From assembly GCA_026182355.1 (NCBI GenBank), contig JAPFBL010000009.1, positions 372,001 to 436,000 of the forward strand: a stretch of 64,000 nt of DNA, given 5' to 3'. The stretch comes from Hermatobates lingyangjiaoensis (Eukaryota > Arthropoda > Insecta > Hemiptera > Hermatobatidae). The translations under genes were made by a program, and so were the position numbers. The notes below the pieces were generated by a model, which was not told the origin of the DNA, did not search any database, and was given only the letters and a program-made list of their open reading frames with translations. Positions 1-12,106 of this stretch are shown piece after piece (positions within the stretch are counted from its first letter, which is position 1; every line of letters begins with the position of its first letter).

Positions 1-3000
1 ATGTTCACATGGTGATACTCAAAGTGTTTTAATATTACGGTGTCAAAAACCCCACTTATCACTTTTATAAACTAAAATGACAGGGTAGTAGTTATAAATG
101 AATGAGAAAAATGCAAACATTGTTTCTTTTTATTGTCGGAGTATTATGAAAACAACTACTATTTGGTCTGCACTGGGGAGTTTAATCAATACTTAAAAGG
201 TTAATTTAGTAATAGTGATGAAACTGGTGATTACAATTTAGTTAAGTGCAACTTTCATATCTGATCCATATTCCATTAAATATCTACAACTTCTAGAGTC
301 AATCAAAAATTATCTTCCAGTCATACTTGGGACATCCCTGATCTCGCTATTGATTATGGCTTGATGCATGTGTCTATATATCTGCAGAAGTGTATAAAAA
401 AAATCATATAAATCTACAATTGGTAAACCACCATAATATTAATAAAAAAAAAAACTAAAATGTTCTAAGCCCTTTTCTTCGTAAAGTATAATTTCTTTTG
501 AGTAAAGGAAAATGTTTTTGGCATAAAACAATGGAATAGTCGTCAATTAAAATGCTTATTATCATTTTGGTGATAATATTTGTATATAAATCTACAAGTT
601 AATATTTAGAAAAACAATAAGAAGACAGAAACATTACTATTTAGTTTTTGCAGACATAGGCTTCAGGAGAATAGTTAGTTCACAGGCCGATACTAAGTGA
701 TACTTTGTGCAGACCACATCGTCCTACATACCCTTCTTGAACGGGAATATTAAAAAAAATATAGAAATAAGTTAGAAATAAAATTGAGGAAGAAAAAAAT
801 TCAAAGAAAAGAATTATATTAAGAAAAGATGTATTTAAAAATATATTAATATATTTGATGTATAATATATTTAAAATTTTTAAAGAAATGAAATATGTAA
901 TATTTATTTAATGAAAAAAGTAGTGTAAAAACAAATACACAATAGATACTGCATTAAAAAATCACCTATTAAATTAAATGCAGGAGCAGGTCGAACAAGC
1001 ACAGACTAGATAAGGGCTTCATCAGTTACCCTTAAAGCGGTGTGATTATTTCACTGCAAAAGAGACCACTATTTGGTCTTAAAACATTCATTAAAGAAAT
1101 GACAATGGAAGCTAATTCACACAGCATGAGGAAAGTTAATTTTTTGACATCCAGATGACCTGCAAAGATTTATCCGGATGCGAAGAAGCGACCTAAAGTA
1201 GAATAAATTTCATCTTGCGCAGTCAAGACGATAAACACAATAACTGAATGTGCAGCTAGAAAAGTCAAGAAGCAAATTGTGATTGTTAACAGAGACACAT
1301 TAATAAGTCTGTGCTAATGGATTTAAAGTGCCTATAATGTAAAATTCAATACCAGCGTGTTTCATATTCCTATGATGTTAGAGTCATTTTCAAAAATAAA
1401 CCGGCTGGTTTGGTAAAGATATTACAAGAAGAAGGGGAGAATAAAATAAGAGAAAAAGAGTTCTTTAATTTCACAGCATAATTTATTGATAGCAGAGGAG
1501 AAAAAATGGCAAAAAAAGATTCTGTCGGAATTTTTAAATATGCAAATTTTGATAATTAAGAATTAAAACTTAAAAGACTTCATAAGAAGGGTGGTTAAAA
1601 CAATGACCTTCTAGACAATATCCAAAAAAAACTCAGGTTATTCTTCCTAATTTCCTTGAAAGTTTATTTATTTTTGGTCATCAAATGTTCTGAACCCCAT
1701 TACTTGTAGACATACTTCCTTGTCATCAGTTAAGCCAAAAATATAGAATTAGTAAGTGGAGAAAAAGCTAATTTGCATTAGGTTTATACTTTACTAAATC
1801 CTATGCTTAGTTAAGGTTGGGTTTTTATTAGTGTTAAAACCTCATCTGGTCTCATAGGAAAAGTTGTTACATAATCTTACATTGACTTCTGGTTTTTAAA
1901 TATGAAGAAGTAAACAAAAGATGCCACACTGTTCATATGTTTATTTCTGATAAATTGTTATATTAGTTCATTTAAAACAGTCTAGAAATAATGTTAAAAA
2001 TGAAAAAAGTTATTCAATCAGTTACTCTTTCATAGTTACTAATATTTTAAAGTTTATACAAACAAATATTTGTATAAACAACGCGTTTAGAACATGCAGT
2101 GTTCTGCAGTGTTGATATTATATCGACTGTGGTAATGGATAGAAAAGTCTATATTAGGGAACTACTATCATTCCCCTGCTCAGTCCTTTCTACCCATCTC
2201 ATCATAACAGTTTAATCTGAAGAAGAACAATGCTTGTTAGAAACGCATTTTTTTATATAAACATTTGTGTATAGAGATGTTATATTCTTCATAATAGTAA
2301 AAAAAAATATTTTCAGCTTGTAATTTTGCTTTTCCAGTAATCGATCTCTTTAAAACTCCCTTGTTACAATAGCAGTAACTTAATTTACAAATGCAATGAA
2401 TCACGTAAAGAGTAAGGCAAGATTCATAGAATTTCATGTTCGTATAAAACATTCTTTAGTAGAAAGACTGAGCATTTTCAAATAATTGGAGGTACATTAG
2501 TTTCTGTGAGTATATCTAGTTACGATTACCTAAATTTCTCTCATCAAGGTCCAAAGAGATCCGAAGTGATTCTCCCTCTTTTCGTACTCTATCTTTAACT
2601 CCAACCCTTATCTTTCTTTAATTAGCCCCCATGAATTTCTTGCCTAAAATCTTCCAACATGAAATGCATCTTTTCTCATTATTTCTCTCAAGCCTCTAAA
2701 TCTTGTTAAGAAAATGGAACAATGTGGACGTCGCAGATGTCCAACTAGCCCTATTTTTACTCTCATTCTTTCGTTAATTTTCCTTCTCAGACATAATCCC
2801 TACCCTAGTCATATTAATTTTTCCTGTACTTAACGCAATGCGTATATCTACTGGATTACACACAGTGTCATGTTTCTTATATGGGTTTGGTTTTACTGAA
2901 GTCAGACTTTCCTTGAATTAACACAGCAATTACGTCACCCTAATGATAGTTTCCTTGTTCAATCCTTAATCAAATCACCGTTTCCGACCTTACTGTTGTT

Positions 3001-3138
3001 TTATGAGCTTCTAAAAAAGCTCATATTAACCTCCTAGGTGACAGATCAGCTCCGAGGCTCAAACGTTATCGTTTACATTTTTTTTGTTTTAGTGCATATT
3101 AGTTATCCACTATGTTGTACAATCATTTTATTATAATA
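1..3138. other. AT-rich intergenic DNA, nothing recognised
   Basis: No open frame longer than about 70 codons and no repeat family seen elsewhere in the window. Around 2560-2860 the + strand is pyrimidine-rich, without a clear exon or element boundary. Confidence 0.6.
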
Positions 3139-3204
3139 CTAGCAAATGTACCCGTCTTTGACGGAATCAAAAATTCTATTATACTTGGTATTCCAAAATA
3201 TCAA
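3139..3204 (-). repeat. Inverted 3'-end fragment of family A
   Basis: This 66-bp piece is the reverse complement of the family A 3' terminus (CTAG end, CCGTC/GACGG hairpin). It abuts the 5' start of the next + copy at 3205. As a result the composite 3139-5375 looks as if it has 65-bp terminal inverted repeats. Confidence 0.65.
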
Positions 3205-4645
3205 TCTTTATAAATAAAATAATGATTTTGTCTGTACCTTGCTTAGAACTGACTCATTTCAAGTTTTCTTTACGTTTCATACATTGGAGAAACCGAATCC
3301 ACCCTTAGAAAAATTTCTGTCGGTTTGTCGGTTTGTCGGTTTGTCGGTTTGTCGGTTTGTCCGCAAAACTTTGTCACAGGTAAACTCAGCTACCATAAGA
3401 CATATAAAGCTGAAACTTTTACAGTAGATTTGTGTAGGTCTAACTTAAAATATAGGCTATGAATTGATTGGAAATTCAACGTAGAAGTGAAGTTATGGAC
3501 GTTTAACGCAAAAATGTTTGTCACAAGTAAACTCAGCCACCATAAGACATAGCGAGCTGAAACATTGACACTGGATTTGTGTGTGCCTAACTTAAAATAT
3601 GGGCTCTAAATAGATTATTAATTCAGTACAGAAGCGAAGTTATGGGGCTTTTAGCTGTATTTTCCTAACTTCACAGACAAGTTTGTTTTGAAAATACACA
3701 GGTGTGGCAAGTAGGTATTGTTAGTTGATTTTAATTTCAATTGAGCATATGAATATATTGCGTATTTGACATCATTGAAATGGTGTTTCACAGAGTTAAG
3801 GATGTACTATCTATTGAGAATAAATGTTTTGTAAACGAGCAATTCTCAACTCTTAATATGAACAGGGAGGAAAAATCAACAAACAAGTTCTTACGCTATA
3901 TGAAGCCGAGGAAAGAACTTACAAGTCAGTAAAGAGATTGGATTAGTGATGAAGAAGCAGTTCATTATCTAATTGAATTTCTTGACTCTGAATTTATTTC
4001 TCCTGGACTGCCTGCTCATGAGTAAAAACTTAAAGTAGAGCACCAATCATGCTACAATTTAGTAGCAGTAACAAATTTCATGTTACGAAACATGAGTGCC
4101 CCAAAACTGTGCAACGGGACACGACTCTGAGTTCGTGCTCTACACAGATATGCCATAGAGGCGGAGATAATGACTGGATGTGGTATTGGGGAGTCTGTGT
4201 GTATACTTCACATACCATTGATTCCGAGCCACTGTCTGTTTACGTTGAAATGATTGCAAAGTCCGGTCAGAGTATATTTCGCAATGACGTTAACTAAGTC
4301 GCAAAGGGAGACTTCATCTAACGCAGGAATACAAGGTAGCAAAACCAAGTTTTTCTCACATGGTCATATGTAGTTTACATGCTCAACGGTCAGAGGTTTC
4401 AACTCTTTCTTCTACCATGAACGTGAAGGACAGACAGCTAATGTAGTGTATAAGCTGGAGGCATTTGTTTAACACTGTAGTAATAATGGTATTTTCTACT
4501 ATTCTATAATTTCTAATGACATTTTGAAATACCAAAAATGACGGAACTTCTGATTCCTCCGTGGTATAGCCGAAAGGCAATAGGCACACGGCAATAAACC
4601 AAAACAGGAACTTCTGATTCCGTCAAAGACGGGTACGTTTGCTAT
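3205..4645 (+). mobile_element. Helitron/Helentron-like non-autonomous element, family A copy A1
   Basis: The copy starts with TC followed by TTTATAAATAAA and ends in a CCGTC-AAA-GACGG hairpin followed by GGGTACGTTTGCTA, nine bases after the hairpin. The same ends occur in copies at 5376-6694 (inverted), 28220-30010 and 42842-44200. It contains an 8-bp microsatellite (CGGTTTGT x5, 3321-3360). It also has two diverged tandem copies of a roughly 155-bp unit (3361-3515 and 3520-3670). No Rep/helicase frame is visible; the 82-codon frame at 4049-4297 is not recognised. TC start, 3' hairpin and CTAG end are Helitron hallmarks. The family assignment is an inference. Confidence 0.55.
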
Positions 4646-4672
4646 GTATTATATATAACTGTCAACTTTTTT

Positions 4673-5040
4673 TTAATTTAATATTTGCTTAATAAATACA
4701 CTGGTAATAATGTAAGGTATGGGACCAGAGTAGCCCAGTGGCTTGCGTGATCGCCGATGACAGTAGTGCAAATGTATTATAAATAAATGTAACAAACAAA
4801 TATTTTTTGAATTTAAAATGTGGATAATATAAAAGATGGTAATAAAGTAAAGGGATCTAGCCAGGGTTGCCAGTAGCTTGCTTGCTCGCCGATGACAGTA
4901 GTGCAAATGTATTATAAATAAACACAACAAAAATATTTTTTTTTAATTTAATATTTGCGTAATATAAACACTGGTAATAAAGTAAGGTATGAACCAGAGT
5001 AGCCCAGTGGCTTCCGTGCTAGCTTTTGACTGGGAGCACG
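4673..5040 (+). repeat. Three tandem copies of a ~125-bp tRNA-like (SINE-head) unit inside family A
   Basis: Units at about 4673-4798, 4807-4932 and 4942-5040 each contain an A-box-like TAGCCCAGTGGCTT or a decayed version, followed by GCC-GATGACAGTAGTGC and an AT-rich tail. The head resembles the window's SINEs (TAGCTCAGTGG), but no B box follows. The same block occurs at 29290-29690 in copy A3. Confidence 0.55.
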
Positions 5041-5375
5041 TTAATTAGAACTAACTCATTTCAAGTTTTCTTTACGTTTCATACTTCAGAGTAGCCACAT
5101 GTACCCTTAGAATAATTTCTGTCTGTCGGTTTGTCCACAAAATATTGCTACCATAAGACATATAAAGCTGAAACATTGATTGTAGATTTGTGTATGTCTA
5201 ACTTAAAATCTAATCTTTGTATACAGAGGCTTTTTTTTAGCACTGTACTAATAATGGTATTTTCTACTATTCTATAACTTCTAATTGTAGTATTAGTATA
5301 ATACTATAATTGATATTTTGGAATACCAAGTATAATAGAATTTTTGATTCCGTCAAAGACGGGTACGTTTGCTAG
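5041..5375 (+). mobile_element. Internally deleted family A copy
   Basis: It carries the family A 5' interior (GTTTTCTTTACGTTTCATAC), a shortened middle and the full 3' end with hairpin and CTAG at 5372-5375. It follows the tandem SINE-head block, as 29691-30010 does, so block plus deleted copy is a composite that moved as one unit. Confidence 0.6.
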
Positions 5376-6694
5376 TTATAGTATATTACTAATACTATAA
5401 TTAGAAATTATAGAATAGTAGAAAACACCATTATTAGTACAGTGTTAAACAAATGCCTCTGTATACACTACATTAGCTGTCTGTCCTTCAGGTTCATGGA
5501 AGAACAATCAGTTGAAACCTCTGACTATTGAGCAAGTAAACTACAGTTGACCATGTGAGAAAAACCTGGTTTCGCTAACTTGAATTCCTGCGTTAGATAA
5601 AGTCTTCCTTTGCGACTTAGTTAACGTCATTGCATTATAGACTCTGACGGGACTTTGCAATCATTTCAACGGAAACAGACAGTGGCTCGGAATCAATGGT
5701 ATGCGTGGTATACACACAGACTCCCCAATACCACATTCAGTCATTATGTCCACCTCTATGGCATATCTGTGTAGAGCACGAACTCAGAGTCGTGTCCCGT
5801 TGCACAGTTTTTGGGGCACTCATGTTTCGTAACATGAAATTTGTTAGTGCTATAAATTGCAGCATCATTGGTGCTCCTACTTTAAGTTTTTACTCATGAG
5901 CAGGCAGTCCAGGAGAAATAAATTCAGAGTCAAGAAATTCAATTAGATAATGAACTGCTTCTTCATCACTAATCCAATCTCTTTACTGACTTGTAAGTTC
6001 TTTCCTCGGCTTCATATAGCGTAAGAACTTGTTTGTTGATTTCTCCTGCCTGTTCATATTAAGGGCTGAGAATTGCTCGTTTACAAAACATTTATTCTCA
6101 ATAGATAATACATCCTCAACTCTGTGAAACACCATTTCAATGATGTCAAATACGCAATATATTAATATGCTCAATTGAAATTAAAATCAACTGACAATAC
6201 CTACTTGCCACACCTGTGTATTTTCAAAACAAACTTGTCTGTGAAGTTAGGAAAATACAGCTAAAAGCCCCATAACTTCGCTTCTGTACTGAATTAATAA
6301 TCTATTTAGAGCCCATATTTTAAGTTAGGCATACACAAATCCAGTGTCAATGTTTCAGCTCGCTATGTCTTATGGTGGCTGAGTTTACTTGTGACAAACA
6401 TTTTTGAGTTAAACGTCCATAACTTCACTTCTACGTTGAATTTCCAATCAATTCATAGCCTATATTTTAAGTTAGACCTACACAAATCTACTGTAGAAGT
6501 TTCAGCTTTATATGTCTTATGGTAGCTGAGTTTACTTGTGACAAAGTTTTGCGGACAAACCGACAAACCGACAAACCGACAGAAATTTTTCTAAGGGTGG
6601 ATTCGGTTTCTCCAATGTATGAAACGTAAAGAAAACTTGAAATGAGTCAGTTGTAAGCAATGTACAGACAAAATCATTATTTTATTTATAAAGA
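5376..6694 (-). mobile_element. Family A copy A2, inverted relative to A1
   Basis: This reverse-complement copy runs from near the 3' end (5376) to the 5' start (TTTATAAAGA at 6685-6694). The 8-bp microsatellite has three units here (about 6553-6576) against five in A1. The minus-strand copy is otherwise close to A1 over its whole length, so 3205-6694 forms a large imperfect palindrome with a central spacer. Confidence 0.6.
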
Positions 6695-7183
6695 TTCATT
6701 ATTTCCCTTATTATAATTAATAAATTTTATTATTATTTCCTGATTACTCTTTCCTTCACCTTCTTATCTCGTCTCTTTCCATTTACTTTATTATTTCTTT
6801 TCCTTTCATCGTCCTCAAGTTGTAGAAAAATACTCATTGGACTAATGGGATAGACGTTTGATAATACTTGTCCTGAAAATATTGTATTGCAAAAATTAAA
6901 GACCAATGTTTCTATCTTCTTATTGTATTTCTGAATTTTAGCTTGTAGATTTATATAGAAATATGATCATCTACATCTGTACTATACTCCTGATGATGGT
7001 GGATGTCGAAATGTTAATGTAAGTTATTTCAGCTCTTTCTCTATATACTTGTATTTCTTTTTGAGTGGTTTTACTCTGTAAGTTTATAATTTACGTATAC
7101 TTTAAATTATAATTTTATATAATTTACAACAGAAATATGATATATATATAACTGAGTAAATAATTATAATGAGGGTCATTTTT
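6695..7183. other. AT-rich spacer with a weak hammerhead-like motif
   Basis: On the + strand CTGATGA lies at 6990-6996 and GAAA at 7008-7011, but the stem II sequence between them pairs poorly (G6998-C7007 plus wobbles). It is followed by a T-rich tail. I treat it as a decayed member of the D-type motifs described below. Confidence 0.3.
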
Positions 7184-7480
7184 TAAAATTCAAAATGGGT
7201 TTCTTGAGAATTTGGTCCAAAGAATTAACTACTCCTGATTATAAGCCGACGTTTCTACAGAAATTGTTCGGCATTTTAAAGCTATTTTTTTTTTATTGAA
7301 GGAAAACTGTTTAAGTTAGATGCATTTATCTAACAGCATCATAACAGACACGAAAAAGCTTTAAGGAAAAAAAAAGCATTGAAAATGCGAATAATTTTTG
7401 ACGAAACTTTGATTTTCGGCTTATAATCAGGAGTGGTTAATCTTTGGACCAAATCCTCAAGAAACCCATTTTGAATTTTA
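7184..7480. mobile_element. MITE with ~65-bp terminal inverted repeats
   Basis: Arms 7184-7249 and 7416-7480 are inverted copies sharing, for example, CAAAATGGGTTTCTTGAG and the CTCCTGATTATAAGCCGA block, with a few mismatches. The 166-bp centre has no coding capacity. No target duplication is evident. The superfamily is not determinable from sequence alone. Confidence 0.7.
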
Positions 7481-9513
7481 AGAATCAATGGTAGAGAAGT
7501 TATACCAATATCAATGGTAATTTTTTACCCATGTATAAATTATAGGACAATTTCTCCGGCTGTACCATTTCGCATAATTGGGCAATTATTGTGATTTCTA
7601 AATTACATACCTTAAAAAAAAGGTACTGATAAATATTTTTAAATATTAGCATCATGCAGTGAAGTGTAATGCAATGTATAGTGCATATTTTGCCTACCTA
7701 TTTTTATTAACATTTTAAGATATTTCATTTATAAATATGAATAATAGGCAAGATGTTCTCAATGAGTGTAAATTTTCCCTCATTAGAAATAAACTTTTCA
7801 GTAATAAATACAGTTTTGTTGTTGTTAGGAAGAGAGATTGGGTATAGATATTGGGCTTCTCTCTGGCTGTGATTGTGCGCCGGTTTTCTCAGAGCCGTTT
7901 GCAGTTAGCAGTGTGAAGGCGCAGTGGTGGGGACTTGGAGGATAGGTTGCCGTGAGAGAGGATCGCCTCCGCGGGGTTGTCGGACCGCGGCTGGGTTCCT
8001 TGACCTCAGCGAACCGGTTCACTAATGCTCTGCGGCAAAATAACCCCCGCCACCACTATCCTCCCACCTAATCCTTCAAATTTCTGCTTCATTCAATCCC
8101 CAGCTTTAGACCATTAGCTTTATATTCTTCTGGCTTTAATTCCTTCGTGATTAACATGTTAAGGCTTAGACCTCTGAGAGCTAAACTTCAAGCTTATTAC
8201 CTTCATTATCCTCCATCAATTATCATGAATATTATATTACTCTAGGGCATCGAAAAAACATCAATCCATCATATGTGGACCAACCTTACTATTCAGAAAT
8301 GTCAATTGATTATAAATTAATGAAATTTAGCGTTCATCTAGAAATATCAGGCCATTATGAATGCACTTATATCAAGTATATAGGCTTATAAACCTATTAA
8401 AAATGATTTATTCCCTACTATCTATGAATATAAAAATTAATAAAATAAATTTGTACTCAACTTTGAAAGGCTAAACGAATTAGGGATGAACAATAATAAT
8501 GAAGGCGCCCTAGTGTCTAGCCAACAAGATTGCCTCGTGAGTGGGACCTGAATTCAACTCAGCCTTAATCCTTGATTGATTCTGTCCTCCATATCTTATA
8601 TCTCTGACTTCGGGTAGGATTAGTAGCCGTATTAGTTGATGCACCTATAAAAATATAATTTTTATTGAAACAATTTGAATTTTAGAGAATAATTAATGTA
8701 TTTGATTTAGTTTCTGACATGATTTCATATTCTTCTCATTTTTCTCTTGTACGAAAATTGTTTGTACATTATGTGTTTAGATCTACCTCCACCTCCAAGT
8801 CATGTAACTTCAAATTTTCTGTAATATATTTTTGATCTTCGCTTACTATATTCTGATTTAGACTATTCTGATTACTGTTAATAAATAGTATTACAGTGAA
8901 ATTTCGTAATAAGAAATACTAGTATGACAAAATCTTTCAATTGCTGAAGCTTTATTAAGAAGGAAGATGAAAAATTTATAGTACAGTGAAATACAAACTT
9001 TAAAAAAATCTGCGAAACAAACTGATTTTACCTTATTTCAACTGTATGGGTGTACTAGGACAATTGAGGTGGCGTTAATCCCAAGGATTACTCAGAGTAG
9101 ATTTCTTTTTTCATTTTTCCTGAGAAAATTAATTTTTGTTAAATGTTTCATTAGGTAGATAATAGTTTGAATCAACGCAAATGAATCAGCTGTTTGCAAA
9201 AAATCATTGTTGGTTATCAAAAGAACCAAATTAAAGTTGACATTAAGAAAATAGTTAAAATTATTGCTAGTCCTTAATTTTACTTTAGCAAGCAATCAAA
9301 AACCAAACGCTAGATTGAAAATGAAGTAACTGTCATGGCTTCCAATATGAATGACACACTCTTGGCAAATTTTACTAAGGATTGGACAGGAATCGCTGAG
9401 AATTGTTAGCAATCTCTATATGAATCAACTTCGGTGTCTTAGTCACTAATGGTCATCAATTACTTCAAATTCTTAATGAAATTCAGAATGTTTAATTAGT
9501 AAGATTAACTTAC
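7481..9513. other. Intergenic; GC-rich island at 7840-8065
   Basis: Most of the stretch is AT-rich. About 7840-8065 is clearly richer in G, C and CpG than its surroundings and is open on the minus strand for 65 codons (8022-7825), a low-complexity Pro/Ser/Arg-rich frame that I do not recognise. It could be a promoter or 5' exon, or a fragment of a GC-rich repeat. A possible tRNA-like SINE relic lies at 8500-8560 (TTCAACTC-type B box), only weakly supported. Confidence 0.35.
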
Positions 9514-9613
9514 CTGTGGGTAGCACCACTGCCTGCCTCATATGGATGTGGCTGGCACTCTTGGACTGGTCCTTCGTTTTCTATTTCGTAGGACATTCAG
9601 CATTGACCTCTGT
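9514..9613 (-). other. Candidate 100-nt non-coding exon
   Basis: On the minus strand a 3' splice site (TTTTCAG preceded by a T-rich tract) ends at 9614. A consensus 5' splice site (CAG|GTAAGT) begins after 9514. The 100 nt between them are less AT-rich than the flanks. All three frames contain stops, so it would be a UTR or lncRNA exon, or a fragment of a repeated sequence. The exon call is an inference from splice signals only. Confidence 0.35.
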
Positions 9614-10214
9614 CTGAAAATTACACAATTTTTTTTAAACAAGGTACAAATATTTTAAAGTTAGAAATTCAACGTTTAATACATACATTTCTGAAGACAA
9701 AAAAACAATCCTTTTCATTCAGTGTTTTTATTCAAAGAACCTTTATAATTTTGTCTGAATATACAAGTTCTCAATTATTACTAAACTAAAGATCAACAGC
9801 AAGGCATATACTGTGGTTTTCATTAAATAACGCATTAAAAACTATTGGCCCTTTGTGTAGTATATATATATATCATAAAGAGCCAATGTTATGTCCATGT
9901 TTCTGGACCGGAAACTGCAGTTCCCACTGCAACCTATCTACGATATAAATGAATAATTATATGGATGAATCCATGTTTAAATACAATTTCTTTAATTGTA
10001 TTTATAATCCCAATTGTTTTGAGATTGTTAAGTATACTGATTAATAAATATTCAGTGGTTAGCCGTTACTATCAATCACTAATGGCTTATTGTAATGTGG
10101 CTAGGATTGCCAACAAAAGCCTTTCCGAGGACTCAGCTTCTTACTTGTGAGGAATCTCTTTAAACAAGTTTCTTGAAGTTGGATCTAATGTTATCTACTT
10201 AACATTAGTGAGTA
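9614..10214. other. AT-rich spacer
   Basis: A short (TA)n lies at about 9862-9874. Nothing else is recognised. Confidence 0.5.
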
Positions 10215-10352
10215 GGGGCCAGGATAGCTCAGTGGCTTACATGCTCGTCTCTGGACTGGTTAGTACTGGTCTGGACTGGTACACTTGAGTTAGGCAAAAT
10301 TTTAGTATTCCAAATAGAATTTTCATTATGTGGTAAACAAAAAGGCAATCTT
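10215..10352 (+). repeat. tRNA-derived SINE, internally deleted
   Basis: It has an A-box-like TAGCTCAGTGG at 10225-10235, then jumps to the family tail (ACTTGAGTTAGGCAAAAT) without the central body. It is a member of the same SINE family as 15573-15823. Confidence 0.65.
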
Positions 10353-11849
10353 TGGCCAATATATTTTCTCATGTGGGATGACCACTGCTATTCGTGGATT
10401 CAAATAATCGAAAAAAGGCACTCCCTGAGGCGTGGCAAGTGTGTTCCACTTATCCTGGACAAGTATTTACCAACCTTTCTTTCACCTCGTACCCCTAAAG
10501 AAATTTTTCTCAAACTCAAGCACCCCCCAAATTTGTACTATGCCCTGATCACATCAAAATAATTAAAGTAACAACCCAAGATATGAAATATTCTTACAAA
10601 ACGAAAAGAAATGAGATATTTTTGAACAAGGTCAATAAATATCTTAATCAGAAATATAAATATGTACAAATTAAAATAATAATATTTTACTATTTACCTA
10701 GACCCACACGCACAGGAATATTGCCTCGTACCCCTGGTTGGGAATCACTGACTTAGACGACATTCACTAGTCCAAGCAAGTTTCTAGTAAAACTGAAAGC
10801 ATACAATGACTTTATGATCTTCTACAGCATCTGCAAACCACTTCACTTCAAACTAACTCTCTTAACTTCTTCCAAAATGATAGCAAAGTGTAGCATTTCT
10901 AAACAATTTAAAAACCATCTTGTAAAACATATCTGAATCATAGGATTTGCGGTAAGTTCTACATTTAACTATTGTAAAACATTCCTAAACCACTTAATTT
11001 ATGTTTACCCAACCTTTAAAGATTAGCTGACTTTATATAATTATTAAAATTTCTCAGATTCCTTTAAAGATATGCTGTCCTACTTGTATCAGTGATGTTG
11101 AGTCCTTACCTTGCTCTGACGAGTGGAGTGTCATCTCTCACATTTTTTCTTGTGAACACGCGGTCCCTTCTGAGGCCATTAAACTGTTTGTGCCAAGCTT
11201 ATACGAGGTTACGTGCTTGTTAAAAAACACTAAATATTATGACTAAGTCAAAATTTATGAGTTCTGTTGTTTGTTTCCAACTCCTACACTGACAGGCTTT
11301 CTCTGTTAGTATTGTTTTAGGGATGAAAGGTGTCGCTTGGCGTTTTACACCCTTGTTGGTTATGAGTACCACTTTACCGGGTTCATTCGACATCACTGGT
11401 CTTACATTTTACCTTCCTTAAGTTTTCCATTACCCACATGCTCAAGCATATGATCGTAACAAAGATTCAAACATCTAAACTTCAGTACTAAAGTACAAAC
11501 ACGCTACCTCGCTACCTTTTAGATTGCCACATATGAGTTTGATTTTAACTATTAAAACCTATACTTGAATAAATATAAAAATGTTCAGTATTTTGTTCAA
11601 GACAATTGAATAAAACCTTTAAAGCCATCCATGTTTATTAACGCTGTAAGAAGCAATAGACTTGATTGCACAAGAAATAAAGTTTTCAAGTCTGACTGAT
11701 CGGTGGCTGACTGACTGACTTACAGCATGACTCGTCAAAGTCAGAATAATAATAATACCCATTTATTTCACAAAAAAACATTACAACTTGTTAATAAAAT
11801 AATATACCTCTTTTGATAAACTTGTGTATAAGGTTTTTTTTTCAATTGT
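10353..11849. other. AT-rich intergenic DNA
   Basis: The 63-codon frame at 10371-10562 is not recognised. No repeat family from elsewhere in the window is seen here. Confidence 0.5.
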
Positions 11850-12082
11850 CAAACAAGGCCCACTTCTGGGCATAGACCTCTCCCAACTCCATCCATTTTT
11901 CTTGTTTCTCGAGAGACTCTGAATTACATTGACTCTGCTGTTTCTTTAAACTCATCTTCCGATTTTCTTCTCTGTCTTCCTACTTTTCTTTTATCTTCTC
12001 TAGATCACCAATTATCTTTGCTAATTAATCATTCTTCATCCTCATGACATATCTTGCCCACTTCCATTTTAGTGCATCTCTG
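11850..12082 (-). pseudogene. Decayed C-terminal tail of a LINE reverse transcriptase
   Basis: Reading the minus strand from 12082 down gives, through several stops, a K-W/E-x-G-K/H-x-x-R/HxED segment. It is followed by KRKVGRQRRK, and finally WMDGVGRGLCPEVG-like residues. This order is the conserved basic tail after the RT domain of RTE/Jockey-type non-LTR retrotransposons (the GKR-x-x-GRP/Q-x-x-RW region). No upstream RT motifs are present. It is a 5'-truncated dead copy; the clade is uncertain. Confidence 0.55.
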
Positions 12083-12106
12083 CAGTCAAAATAATTTTTA
12101 TTCCTG

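Noticed and set aside
4049..4297. 82-codon frame in family A, also partly open in A3 and A4
   Set aside because: Similarity reflects repeat copies, the frame breaks between copies, and no known domain is seen.
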